A stretch of DNA of 37,495 nucleotides from an uncultured Rhodobiaceae bacterium (lineage in GTDB: Bacteria; Pseudomonadota; Alphaproteobacteria; Rhizobiales; TMED25): positions 64,829 to 102,323 of the forward strand of contig CAJWEW010000003.1 in assembly GCA_913030915.1 (NCBI GenBank). Direction: 5' to 3'. The stretch's first letter is position 1; each line of letters opens with the position of its first letter. This document shows, one piece after another, positions 7,984 through 15,955 of this stretch. The notes beneath the pieces are model-generated. The model worked only from the letters and a program-made list of their open reading frames with translations, did no database searches and was not told the DNA's origin. A program made the position numbers and the translations under genes.

Positions 7984-9384
7984 ATGTCAAACAAATTTGA
8001 CTCTATTGTGATTGGATCTGGACCGGGCGGTTATGTATGCGCAATTAGACTTGCGCAAAATGGGCACTCAGTTGCTATTATTGAAAAAAATAAAAATTTT
8101 GGGGGTACATGTTTGAACGTTGGTTGCATACCTTCAAAAGCACTTTTACATGCATCACATGTTTATGAGCAGTCCAAGAATGAATATTCAAAAATGGGTA
8201 TCAATGTGAAACCGTCGATTAATATAAAGGAACTTCTTAACTATAAAGAGGCAATGATAAAGTCAAACACTGATGGAATAAGCTTTTTGTTCAAAAAAAA
8301 TAAAATAGTTTCTATCAATGGATCTGCAGAGATAATTTCAAATAACTCTGTAAAAGTTACAAATGGTAAGAACATTGATACTTATACCGCTTCAAATATA
8401 ATCATCGCAACGGGCTCAACCCACAACACTATTCCAGGCGTTGATATAGATGAAAAACATATTATATCTTCAACCGGCGGTTTGAGTTTAGACAAGGTAC
8501 CTGATAATCTCCTGATCATTGGGGCGGGATATATAGGCATAGAACTAGGCTCTGTATGGTCAAGACTTGGTTCAAAGGTAACATTTGTGGAAGCGTTTGA
8601 TAAGATTCTTCCAAACACAGACGATGAGTGTGGAGAATATCTAAGAAAATTACTCGAAAAAAGAGGTATGAAGTTCATTTTAAATACGAAAGTTGAGAGC
8701 GTTAAAAAGGAAAAGAATGCGCTAAAAATTAACCTTATAAATGCAACAGATAGTAGCAAATCAATCTTGACAAGCGATATTGTTATGCAGTCAGTCGGTA
8801 GAAAGCCATATGTTGAAGGGTTGGGGTTAGATAGTATCGGATTAAAACTTGATAAATTCCATAATATCGATGTTGACAAAAATTTTCAAACATCAGAAAA
8901 GAACATTTATGCTATTGGTGATGTGATTAATGGCCCGATGCTTGCGCATAAGGCTGAGGAAGAGGGGGTTGCGGTTGCTGATATAATTTGCGGTAAGTAT
9001 GGACATGTTAACTATGATGTCATCCCATCAGTCATATATTGTGATCCAGAGATTGCCAGTGTGGGAAAAACAGAGAGTGACCTCAAGGAAGAGAAAATTG
9101 AATACAAAGTTGGCAAATTTCCCTTTATTGCAAATGGTCGGGCGAAAGTAAATAATCAAACAGAAGGATTTGTAAAAATTCTTTCTGATGCCGAAACTGA
9201 CAAAGTTCATGGCATACATATTGTCGGATCAGATGCAGGTAATCTCATCGGTGAAGCCGTATTGGCCTTAGAATTTGGAGCGTCATCAGAAGACATAGCG
9301 CGAACATGTCATGCTCACCCAACTCTCACCGAAAGCCTGAAAGAGGCTGCCCTTGACGTTGATAATATGGCAATCCACAAGTAA
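7984..9384 (+). CDS. lpd: Dihydrolipoamide dehydrogenase (E3)
   Basis: FAD disulfide oxidoreductase that reoxidises dihydrolipoamide with NAD+. It has an FAD dinucleotide fold (GSGPGGYVCA), the redox disulfide C43-LNVG-C48, the NAD fold 'IIGAGYIGIELGSVW', the 'IYAIGDV' FAD motif, and the C-terminal catalytic dyad H445 and E450 in HAHPTLTE, contributed across the dimer. It has 466 residues, the normal family length. A good AAAGG site lies 8 bases upstream, and the gap from sucB is 17 bases, so it is the third gene of the operon. It may also serve any other lipoyl complexes or glycine cleavage in the cell. Confidence 0.97.
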   Translation: MSNKFDSIVIGSGPGGYVCAIRLAQNGHSVAIIEKNKNFGGTCLNVGCIPSKALLHASHVYEQSKNEYSKMGINVKPSINIKELLNYKEAMIKSNTDGISFLFKKNKIVSINGSAEIISNNSVKVTNGKNIDTYTASNIIIATGSTHNTIPGVDIDEKHIISSTGGLSLDKVPDNLLIIGAGYIGIELGSVWSRLGSKVTFVEAFDKILPNTDDECGEYLRKLLEKRGMKFILNTKVESVKKEKNALKINLINATDSSKSILTSDIVMQSVGRKPYVEGLGLDSIGLKLDKFHNIDVDKNFQTSEKNIYAIGDVINGPMLAHKAEEEGVAVADIICGKYGHVNYDVIPSVIYCDPEIASVGKTESDLKEEKIEYKVGKFPFIANGRAKVNNQTEGFVKILSDAETDKVHGIHIVGSDAGNLIGEAVLALEFGASSEDIARTCHAHPTLTESLKEAALDVDNMAIHK

Positions 9385-9399
9385 GAAAGGAAATAGATT

Positions 9400-9957
9400 A
9401 TGGATGCAATAGATAATCTCATTAATAGATCATCATCAGGACACCTTGACTCACCAATCCCAAATCGTGAAGAGCTTGACTTAATTTATCAAGCTGCTCT
9501 TAGGGCGCCTGACCACAAGGGTCTTAAGCCCTCAAGATTTATTGAAGTTAGTGGTGACGGACTAGATAAATTATCAAATATATTCGTCAATTTTGTTAAG
9601 GAGAATAATCCAGATGCAGACGATGCAGTTATTGAAAAATTTCGAAAAATGCCCTACCGTGCGCCATTAATTGTAATTCTAGTGACTAACTATAAAGAGA
9701 ATATGGGCGTGCCTGAGATCGAACAAATGATGTCCACTGCTTGCTCAGCTCAATCAATACTTCTTGCTCTAAATGCACTCCATTATTCTGGTATGTGGAG
9801 AACTGGAAAGCTATCCTTCAATGAGAGCATTTCCAACTTGTTGGGCCTCCAGAAGAATGAGACAGTTATTGGATACCTTTATGTTGGGACAAATGTAGGA
9901 CCCAAAAAGCAAAAAGATACACTTAATAACTCTGATTACGTCGAAATTTGGAGCTAA
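9400..9957 (+). CDS. ydjA: YdjA-type NAD(P)H nitroreductase
   Basis: Small FMN nitroreductase of 185 residues. It aligns by eye with E. coli YdjA across its length: 'MDAIDNLINRSS' at the start, 'ALRAPDHKGLKPSRF' (34-48), 'MPYRAPLIVILV' near 86-97, and 'GMWRTGK...VIGYLYVGT' near the end. YdjA proteins are homodimers with FMN at the interface. The physiological substrate is unknown. It starts 15 bases after lpd with AAGGAAATAGATT before the ATG, so it is probably co-transcribed with the 2-oxoglutarate dehydrogenase genes, but nothing in the sequence links their functions. Confidence 0.88.
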   Translation: MDAIDNLINRSSSGHLDSPIPNREELDLIYQAALRAPDHKGLKPSRFIEVSGDGLDKLSNIFVNFVKENNPDADDAVIEKFRKMPYRAPLIVILVTNYKENMGVPEIEQMMSTACSAQSILLALNALHYSGMWRTGKLSFNESISNLLGLQKNETVIGYLYVGTNVGPKKQKDTLNNSDYVEIWS

Positions 9958-10020
9958 CTCTCACAAATGATGTATTTTGTGTGAATTTGGCTTCTTCTCT
10001 GGTTTTTTATAATTTTCAAA

Positions 10021-10049
10021 TAGACATCGAATTTAAATGTATATATAAA
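10021..10049 (+). promoter_or_regulatory. Sigma-70 promoter candidate for the Gfo/Idh/MocA pair
   Basis: TAGACA (10021-10026) and TATAAA (10044-10049) are separated by 17 bases, with transcription expected near 10056 and a leader of about 17 bases to the ATG at 10073. It is one of the best promoter matches in the window. Confidence 0.58.
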
Positions 10050-10072
10050 ATTATTGAACAATGGGGGTACTA

Positions 10073-11131
10073 ATGGATAAATTAAACGTTGGAATAATTG
10101 GAACCGGTTGGTGTGGTGGAATCAGGGCTGAGGCATCAGCAAAGAATGGTTTAGTTGACCAATTACATATTTGTGAAATAAGAGAAGATAGGCTCAAAGA
10201 GGTTGCGGACTTAACAAATCCTACTTCTGCAACATTAGATTACAAGGATCTACTGAAAAATGATGATATTCATGCAATCATGATATCAACTACACCTGAA
10301 AGTACTCACTATCCAATTGCAAAAGAAACACTGGAAGCTGGTAAGCATTTGCTTCTTGAGAAACCAATTTCAAGAACGTTAACAGAGGCGGATGAATTGA
10401 TAAATTTGGCTGAAAAGAATAAGGTTCAGTTCACTATTGGATACTCCCAACGATTTAGATCAAAATATGCGTATGTGCGCGAAAAATTTATAGATGGCAC
10501 ACTCGGTGAACCAGTAAGTGTCCTCATATCACGAAACATTACAACACAACTCTCGAAGAGAATTACAGGAAGGACAAGACTGTCACCAGCGGCGATGGAA
10601 GCAACGCATGACCTAGATTATGCGCTGTGGTGTCTAGCTCCACGGAAACCTGTAAAAGTTTATTCACAACAGGTTGAAAAAGTTTTAATAAAAAATTCAA
10701 ATTCAGCAGACTGTCAATTCATGATTGTGACCCTTGACGATGGGACTGTTGTAACGGTTGGAGCTGGATGGGTATTACCACCAAGCTATCCGAATTATTC
10801 ATCAACAAAAATGGAGTTTATTGGATCTAAGGGAGCAATAATACTTGATGATACTCATAATGATGTTACTGTCATGACAGGGGATAGGGGTATTGAATAT
10901 CCTATGTCATCTATGCCAGGAGAACCGGTTGGTCACGTAAATGCTGGGCCAATGGCTGAAGAAACAAATAATTTTATAGATGCAATACTGTTCAACAAAC
11001 CAGTTATTGTCAAACCAAAGGAAGCAAGGGTAGTAATGGAGTTGTATCAAGCAGCTGACTTATCAGCTGAAAGGGGGGAACCAATCAATCTTCCAATCAA
11101 TATCGATCCGCTTAATGAGGGGCAAAATTAA
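10073..11131 (+). CDS. Gfo/Idh/MocA family oxidoreductase, first of a pair
   Basis: NAD(P)-dependent oxidoreductase, the class that acts on inositols, sugars and sugar acids. The N-terminal Rossmann fold has NVGIIGTGWCGGIRA (4-18). The EKP motif carrying the catalytic lysine (LLLEKPIS) is near residue 98, and the substrate-site segment is 'EATHDLDYALW'. It has 352 residues from ATG 10073. I chose this start over an in-frame ATG at 10061 because GGGGG lies 6 bases before 10073, whereas 10061 falls next to the predicted transcription start. Its stop overlaps the start of the next family member by one base (TAATG), so the two are translationally coupled and may form a heteromer. Substrate unknown. 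Confidence 0.88.
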   Translation: MDKLNVGIIGTGWCGGIRAEASAKNGLVDQLHICEIREDRLKEVADLTNPTSATLDYKDLLKNDDIHAIMISTTPESTHYPIAKETLEAGKHLLLEKPISRTLTEADELINLAEKNKVQFTIGYSQRFRSKYAYVREKFIDGTLGEPVSVLISRNITTQLSKRITGRTRLSPAAMEATHDLDYALWCLAPRKPVKVYSQQVEKVLIKNSNSADCQFMIVTLDDGTVVTVGAGWVLPPSYPNYSSTKMEFIGSKGAIILDDTHNDVTVMTGDRGIEYPMSSMPGEPVGHVNAGPMAEETNNFIDAILFNKPVIVKPKEARVVMELYQAADLSAERGEPINLPINIDPLNEGQN

Positions 11132-12237
11132 TGAAAGATATAGGCTTAGCCGTAATTGGTTGCGGTACAATAGGCAGGATACGGGCAGAGTTAGCCAGAG
11201 ATTATCCTGGGATAAAATGGTTAGGCTTGTGTGATATTCGAAAAGATGTCGCTGAAAAGCTGGCCTCAGATTGTAACGCAGACTTTTACACAACTGACTT
11301 CAATGAGCTATTGGGTAGAAGCGAAGTAAATGCAGTGATCATCGCAACTGAAGAGAATGCGCATTTAGAGCCAACCTTAAAAGCGGTTGAGATGGGGCAC
11401 TCACTATTTATAGAAAAACCACTTGCGACGAACCCTGCTGACTCAAGAAAGATTATTGATGCAATCGAGAGCAATAACATTGATACTGTCATGGGCTACA
11501 CAAATAGATTTAGAAGAAGATTTCTAGCTGTTAAAGAGAGGCTCACGACCGGTCAGATTGGCCATGTTCACTCAGTTGTTACAAGGGCATTTATGAATAA
11601 AATGGTCCCAATTGCAACGATTAATAAAACAAACGATCGTCAAAACCTGACGCCAATGGTTGTTTCAGGAACCCACAGTTTAGACATGTCAATGTGGTTA
11701 ATGGAAGGAAAAAATCCTGTGAGTGTTTACGCAAAATCAGTCGACGGTGTGCTGAACCAATGGGGTACGAAAGACTCTACGTTTGGAATTTTTACAATGG
11801 ATGATGGTACCATTTGGAGCATGAATATTTCATGGGCTTTGCCAGAAGTTTGGCCAGGATCAGTTTATGGATTGGAAATAGGTATCGTGGGAACAGAAGG
11901 TGTTATTGATATTGAGGACACTCACAGAGATTTGGTCTTAGCATCAAATATTGCACAGGGTGCAGGATACACGTCAAGAGAATACTCACCACCGCAAGGT
12001 AGGCATGTTGATTTTTTAACAAGTTATCCAGCCGGTGATATTCAAGGGGGTCAATTCTGGGGGCCAATGCGAGAAGAAACTAATACATGGTATACAAGAT
12101 TATGCACAGGGCAAGACACTCCTCATGCAACAGCGCAAGATGGTCACAGAAACTTACTAATGACTATGGCAATGGATTTATCAGCAAAAGAAGAGAAGGA
12201 AATCGTCTTACCTGAAAGAATGGACGATATATTTTAA
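11131..12237 (+). CDS. Gfo/Idh/MocA family oxidoreductase, second of a pair
   Basis: Second Rossmann-fold oxidoreductase of 368 residues: 'GLAVIGCGTIGRIRAEL' near 4-20, EKP motif 'LFIEKPLATN' near 90-99, and substrate-site segment 'SGTHSLDMSMW' near 183-193. GAGGGG lies upstream of the ATG inside the previous gene. It is clearly diverged from its neighbour (different loops, longer C-terminal part with a 'GQFWGPMREETNTWYTRL' segment). It ends 11 bases before the convergent DctP-like gene, with no recognisable terminator between. It probably works on the same sugar-acid-like compound as its partner, such as successive oxidation or epimerisation through a keto form. That is inference. Confidence 0.88.
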   Translation: MKDIGLAVIGCGTIGRIRAELARDYPGIKWLGLCDIRKDVAEKLASDCNADFYTTDFNELLGRSEVNAVIIATEENAHLEPTLKAVEMGHSLFIEKPLATNPADSRKIIDAIESNNIDTVMGYTNRFRRRFLAVKERLTTGQIGHVHSVVTRAFMNKMVPIATINKTNDRQNLTPMVVSGTHSLDMSMWLMEGKNPVSVYAKSVDGVLNQWGTKDSTFGIFTMDDGTIWSMNISWALPEVWPGSVYGLEIGIVGTEGVIDIEDTHRDLVLASNIAQGAGYTSREYSPPQGRHVDFLTSYPAGDIQGGQFWGPMREETNTWYTRLCTGQDTPHATAQDGHRNLLMTMAMDLSAKEEKEIVLPERMDDIF

Positions 12238-12248
12238 AATATAATTAT

Positions 12249-13163
12249 TTATAATAATTTTCGTATATGATCGGGAAACCTTTTGATTATATCATCGCCT
12301 GCCTCTAGACACTTTAATTTCATTTCATGCCGAAGCTTTTCATTTAATTTGATGATCTCTGCGCCTTTCACTCGCAAATATTCCATACATTTTGCGTCCT
12401 CGTCAATTGCAAGCTGCCTCTGATATTTAGTTGCTTTTTTAATAGACTCATCTAGCTTATTTTGGAATGATCTATCCCAGCTGTAATATTTTTTTTTATT
12501 ACAAAGTAAAATTGAATTTCCATAGAGATGCGAAGATAAAGTAATATATTTATGATAATCTTCGATACCATAATTAATGATATTTGTAAGTGGATTTTCT
12601 TGTGTATCAATATCGTTTTGAATTATTGCATTTTTTAGATTCTTTACATCAACAAATTTAGTATTAAAACCAAGTGCCTCGAAAGCCATTTTGTGCATGG
12701 CATTTTTAGCAATTCGTATTGTCAGATCATTACAGTCATCGATAGATTTAATGAGTTTTTTGCTTGACGATAGGTGGCGTATCCCATTATCCCACCATCC
12801 GATTACTTTATAACCTGTTTTGAGTTCAACTTTATTTGATAAATATTCACCTATTTCTCCATCAAGTAAGTTATAGATGATTTTTCTACTTGATATTTGG
12901 AATGGAATTTCAAATATATTTAACTCATTAACTTTTTCAGTTAGATAGCTGGAGAAGAAATAGCAACAATCAATTTGCCCCTCCTCAACAAGAGTTAGCA
13001 AGTCAACAGCCTTATGACCTAAATCTCCCACGTCTGAAACAAATTTGAAATCAATATCACCACCGTATAAGGCTTCTAGCTCATTTCTAAGAAAATGAAT
13101 ACTTTGCGCTTGGACGGATTTTTCAGGATGATATCCGGCCCAATATATGCTGTGTCTTTTCAA
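12249..13163 (-). CDS. DctP-fold (TRAP solute-binding) protein lacking a signal peptide
   Basis: The body matches TRAP transporter solute-binding proteins. It shows 'GWWDNGIRHLSSSKKLIKSI' (122-141), the strand 'DLTIRIAKN' with R150 at the position of the conserved arginine that pairs with the ligand carboxylate, 'MAFEALGFN' and 'NDIDTQENPL' (183-192), as in the DctP 'G.vDGqENPl'. The start is a TTG at 13163 behind AGGTGAG. The codon just upstream is an in-frame TGA, and the previous gene ends 13 bases away, so no signal peptide can precede it. The first residues (KRHSIYWAGYHPEKS) begin directly with the fold's first strand. No DctQ/DctM membrane subunit is in the window. It is the last gene of the 14779-12249 group and probably cytoplasmic. 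Lysine and isoleucine content is high. Confidence 0.8.
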   Translation of the reverse strand: MKRHSIYWAGYHPEKSVQAQSIHFLRNELEALYGGDIDFKFVSDVGDLGHKAVDLLTLVEEGQIDCCYFFSSYLTEKVNELNIFEIPFQISSRKIIYNLLDGEIGEYLSNKVELKTGYKVIGWWDNGIRHLSSSKKLIKSIDDCNDLTIRIAKNAMHKMAFEALGFNTKFVDVKNLKNAIIQNDIDTQENPLTNIINYGIEDYHKYITLSSHLYGNSILLCNKKKYYSWDRSFQNKLDESIKKATKYQRQLAIDEDAKCMEYLRVKGAEIIKLNEKLRHEMKLKCLEAGDDIIKRFPDHIRKLL

Positions 13164-13176
13164 TCACTCACCTATA

Positions 13177-14064
13177 TTAATCGTCGATTAGTTTTTCATA
13201 TTCCTTATAAATATGGGAAAAGTCTATATCTGCCATCCCTTTAGATACAGCATTCTGTAAAATATTTGTAGTAAGTTCGCTATAGGGGCAGCCAATTTGA
13301 TTATCATTTAGTAGCTTTGTGGCCATACTTAGATCTTTATGAAGGTTAGAAACGCGAGATCTTGCATCCCATTTTTCCGATAATATATGATTTGGAAATC
13401 TGGACTCAGATATGAAGCTTCGAGCATTTCCTGAATTAAACACATCAATGACTGTCTTGGGATCAATGCCAAGTTTTTTTGCACCAATTACCCCCTCAAC
13501 AGTTGAAAGAAATATTGTATGCGTAACCATATTATGTATTAGCTTTAGTGCATGCCCTGATCCAACTTTACCAACATGAACTAGTCTATTTGTAAAAGTC
13601 TCGAGTACCGGCGTTGCTGACTTGATTACACTTCCATCACCACCCATCATCAGGGTTAGTGTTCCTTTTTCAGCACCCTGTGCACCACCTGTCATACCAC
13701 AATCAATATAACTAATATTCCGATCATTCAACTCTTTTGATAATCTTTTGGTTTCATCTGGATTTGATGTTGTAAGATCAACTATAATCGTATTCTCTTC
13801 GATATTATCAATCCAGTTTGAGCCAAAAAGAAAGTCTCTAATTTGTGTTGTACTAGGAACCACAAAAATAAGTATGTTAGAAGATTTTAAACCCATTTCT
13901 GCATCATTGATAACAAGATTTTCTGTATTATCCAGTTCATCCAAAAGACTTGTATTAATTTCAAAAATAGAATTTAGGTAACCTGCATTTTGAATATTTT
14001 TTGCAATGCCAAGTCCCATTTGACCAATACCAACGATACATACAGATGGCGTGAAGTTTGTCAT
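13177..14064 (-). CDS. Beta-hydroxyacid dehydrogenase (3-hydroxyisobutyrate / tartronate semialdehyde reductase family)
   Basis: NAD(P)-binding N-terminus with GIGQMG (12-17). The substrate-binding signature 'DCGMTGGAQGAEKGTLTLMMGG' spans 121-142, and the catalytic lysine K174 sits in 'GSGHALKLIHNM'. The 295-residue length is typical for the family, which reduces or oxidises short 3-hydroxyacids such as 3-hydroxyisobutyrate, glycerate/tartronate semialdehyde and related sugar-acid products. Its start overlaps the cupin gene stop by four bases (ATGA), so translation is coupled. The signal-less DctP-like gene follows after 13 bases. The exact substrate cannot be told apart by eye. Confidence 0.88.
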   Translation of the reverse strand: MTNFTPSVCIVGIGQMGLGIAKNIQNAGYLNSIFEINTSLLDELDNTENLVINDAEMGLKSSNILIFVVPSTTQIRDFLFGSNWIDNIEENTIIVDLTTSNPDETKRLSKELNDRNISYIDCGMTGGAQGAEKGTLTLMMGGDGSVIKSATPVLETFTNRLVHVGKVGSGHALKLIHNMVTHTIFLSTVEGVIGAKKLGIDPKTVIDVFNSGNARSFISESRFPNHILSEKWDARSRVSNLHKDLSMATKLLNDNQIGCPYSELTTNILQNAVSKGMADIDFSHIYKEYEKLIDD

Positions 14065-14468
14065 TTTGTTACTTTATCCCCGGATGATAGATGCTGAACG
14101 GTTTCACCGGTCTCGGTAAAGGTTCGTGTTACATTCGTTTCACCATATATCCAAAATATTGTGAGGGGTACATCTCCAATATTATTAAATCTATGTGGGA
14201 CATTTGCCGGTATAAAAGAGTTATCCATAGCGGTTAGTTCAGTTTTAATTCCTCCACATTCAACTTCCGCATAGCCTGATATAATCAATACTTGTTCACA
14301 ACAATTATGGCTGTGCATTGGTGCCGCCCTTCCTGTTGGAAAGGTTGTGAATCCCGATGTGAATATTGTACCCTCTGCGTTATCCTTACCATAAAGTAGG
14401 GCTGTAGATACACCATCACCACGGTCAAAGTTTGGTCTATCTTCATATTTTATTATCGTTGCTGTCAT
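14061..14468 (-). CDS. Small single-domain cupin
   Basis: One cupin domain in 135 residues. Putative metal ligands are H52, H54, E58 and H92, from the two cupin motifs 'PMHSHNCCEQVLIISG' and 'FIPANVPHRFNN'. A metal-binding cupin in a sugar-acid or hydroxyacid operon is often an isomerase, dioxygenase or lyase, but many are of unknown activity and nothing here decides it. It lies between the DUF1330 gene (20-base gap) and the beta-hydroxyacid dehydrogenase (4-base overlap), in one minus-strand unit. CTCC on the plus strand just upstream of the start (GGAG on the minus strand) gives a usable ribosome site. Confidence 0.85.
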   Translation of the reverse strand: MTATIIKYEDRPNFDRGDGVSTALLYGKDNAEGTIFTSGFTTFPTGRAAPMHSHNCCEQVLIISGYAEVECGGIKTELTAMDNSFIPANVPHRFNNIGDVPLTIFWIYGETNVTRTFTETGETVQHLSSGDKVTK

Positions 14469-14488
14469 TATTTTCTCCTATTTTATAT

Positions 14489-14779
14489 TTAATTACTCTC
14501 AACAAAAACAATATCAACATCACCTGAGCCATTTCTTCTATTTGATGCTGCTTTTTTGTACTCTTCTGACTCAAAGCAATTTATAGCACTTTGTTTATCT
14601 GGGAATTCGGCAATGACAAATCTTGTGAAATGATCACTGCCCTCCATAATATGATAATCACCACCTCGTGTTAGGAAACGACCACCATAACTTTCAACTA
14701 TATCTCCAGCCTTACTTGCATATTTTTGATATGACTCATTATTAATAATTTTTGCCCTTGCTATCCAATATGTGACCAT
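14489..14779 (-). CDS. DUF1330 family small ferredoxin-like-fold protein
   Basis: A 96-residue protein with the DUF1330 pattern: 'YWIARAKIINNESYQKYASKAGDIVESYGGRFLTRGG' type N-terminus, then 'VIAEFPDKQSAINCFESEEYKKA' and a final '...VDIVFVES'. Members are dimeric alpha/beta barrels of unknown biochemical role, often next to dehydrogenases. It is first in the minus-strand unit with the cupin, beta-hydroxyacid dehydrogenase and DctP-like genes. A TATAAT candidate -10 lies at 14820-14815 on the minus strand, 36 bases before the start, with TTGATA at 14845-14840 as a widely spaced -35. It diverges from the LDH2-family gene. Confidence 0.82.
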   Translation of the reverse strand: MVTYWIARAKIINNESYQKYASKAGDIVESYGGRFLTRGGDYHIMEGSDHFTRFVIAEFPDKQSAINCFESEEYKKAASNRRNGSGDVDIVFVESN

Positions 14780-14847
14780 TTATTTTATTCCCAATAATTC
14801 AAAATTAGAATATCATTATATTGCTCAATAATAAAATGCTATCAAAC

Positions 14848-14865
14848 ATAATATTGCATTATTAT
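14848..14865. promoter_or_regulatory. 18-bp imperfect palindrome, candidate operator of the divergent promoter
   Basis: ATAATATTG/CATTATTAT pairs at 8 of 9 positions around a central TTGCA-like core. It lies 21 bases upstream of the ATG at 14886 and overlaps a CATAAT (14847-14852) that could be the -10 for that gene. A place for one regulator to control both divergent units. No regulator gene for it is in the window. Confidence 0.38.
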
Positions 14866-14885
14866 CATTTTTTAGGGGTTTGCTT

Positions 14886-15944
14886 ATGAAAGAAAATTTA
14901 AAGCGCATTAGCGAAGATCAGTTATTCAATTTTATAAATAACGCATTAATTACAATTGGGTTGCCTCAAGATGATGCAGAAATTGTTGCAAAGCTGATGA
15001 CGCAAGCCGATCTTATTGGTAGCGATGCGCATGGGGTCTTTAGGTTACCCCAATACACGAAGAGACTCTTAGCGGGTGGAATAAATAAAACACCAGATAT
15101 CCGAGTTGAACGTGAGAAGAATTCAATGGCAGTTTTGAATGGTGATAATGCCATGGGTCATCTCGTGATGGAGAAGGCCGCAAACTTGGCAGTCAAAAAA
15201 GCGAAGGAGCATGGCGTTGCTTGGGTTGGTGCAAATTCATCAAATCACGCTGGGCCGGCTTCACTATACGCAAGAATTCCCTTATCGCATGACATGATTG
15301 GTATTTATGTCGCGGTAGGTAGCGGAAACCATGTACCACCATGGGGTGGAACAGATCTACTTCTATCAACAAATCCTATCGCAATCACAGTTCCGAGTTG
15401 GAATGAGCCCCCAATTGTCTTAGATATGGCAACTACAGTTGCAGCTTACGGGAAGGTTAAAGAGAAGCTTCAAAGAAATGAAGAAATGCCTGTGGGGTGG
15501 ATGATTGATGGTAAAGGTAAGCCTCTCACTGACCCTAAAAAATCCAGCGAAGGCTATTTACTTCCCATTGGTGAGGCAAAAGGTTACGGTCTCGCTCTGA
15601 TGTTTGGTATTCTTGCAGGCACATTGAATGGTGCATCATTTGGTAAAGCAGTGGTTGATTTTAATGCTGATGCATCCAGTTTTACTAATACCGGGCATTT
15701 TATAATTGCAGCAGATATTGCAGCTTTTACAGAAGTTGAAGAGTTCAAAAAAAACATCGATCAAGTCTGGAATGAAATGAAAGGGTCAAAATTAATGCCC
15801 GGTTTTGATGAAATAAGGCTGCCTGGCGAACGTTCTCATCAGATCTATCTAGATAGAATAAAAAATGGGATTCCCATACATGAAAATTTAAAAAATGTCT
15901 TGGATGTATTATCCAAGCAATTAAATATTAATGAAATATACTGA
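14886..15944 (+). CDS. LDH2-family (malate / L-lactate / ureidoglycolate type) dehydrogenase
   Basis: NAD(P)-dependent 2-hydroxyacid (or 2-ketoacid) dehydrogenase of the LDH2/MDHG fold, unrelated to the Rossmann lactate dehydrogenases. The catalytic histidine H49 is in DAHGVFRLPQY. Family segments 'VLNGDNAMGHLV', 'NSSNHAGPASLYA', 'LLLSTNPIAI' and 'PIVLDMATT' follow in order, then 'EAKGYGLALMFGILAG'. It has 352 residues from ATG 14886. I prefer this to the in-frame TTG at 14880 because AGGGG is well spaced before the ATG. Family members include malate, ureidoglycolate, 2,3-diketogulonate and sulfolactate dehydrogenases. Which substrate applies here is unknown. A flavin reductase-like gene follows after 11 bases. 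Confidence 0.9.
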   Translation: MKENLKRISEDQLFNFINNALITIGLPQDDAEIVAKLMTQADLIGSDAHGVFRLPQYTKRLLAGGINKTPDIRVEREKNSMAVLNGDNAMGHLVMEKAANLAVKKAKEHGVAWVGANSSNHAGPASLYARIPLSHDMIGIYVAVGSGNHVPPWGGTDLLLSTNPIAITVPSWNEPPIVLDMATTVAAYGKVKEKLQRNEEMPVGWMIDGKGKPLTDPKKSSEGYLLPIGEAKGYGLALMFGILAGTLNGASFGKAVVDFNADASSFTNTGHFIIAADIAAFTEVEEFKKNIDQVWNEMKGSKLMPGFDEIRLPGERSHQIYLDRIKNGIPIHENLKNVLDVLSKQLNINEIY

Positions 15945-15955
15945 AATTTAAAAGC

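Noticed and set aside
9962-9981. CACAAA/TTTGTG inverted repeat after the nitroreductase gene as a terminator
   Set aside because: The stem is six pairs with only two G-C pairs and no T-run directly after it. The next TTTTTT is more than 20 bases downstream.
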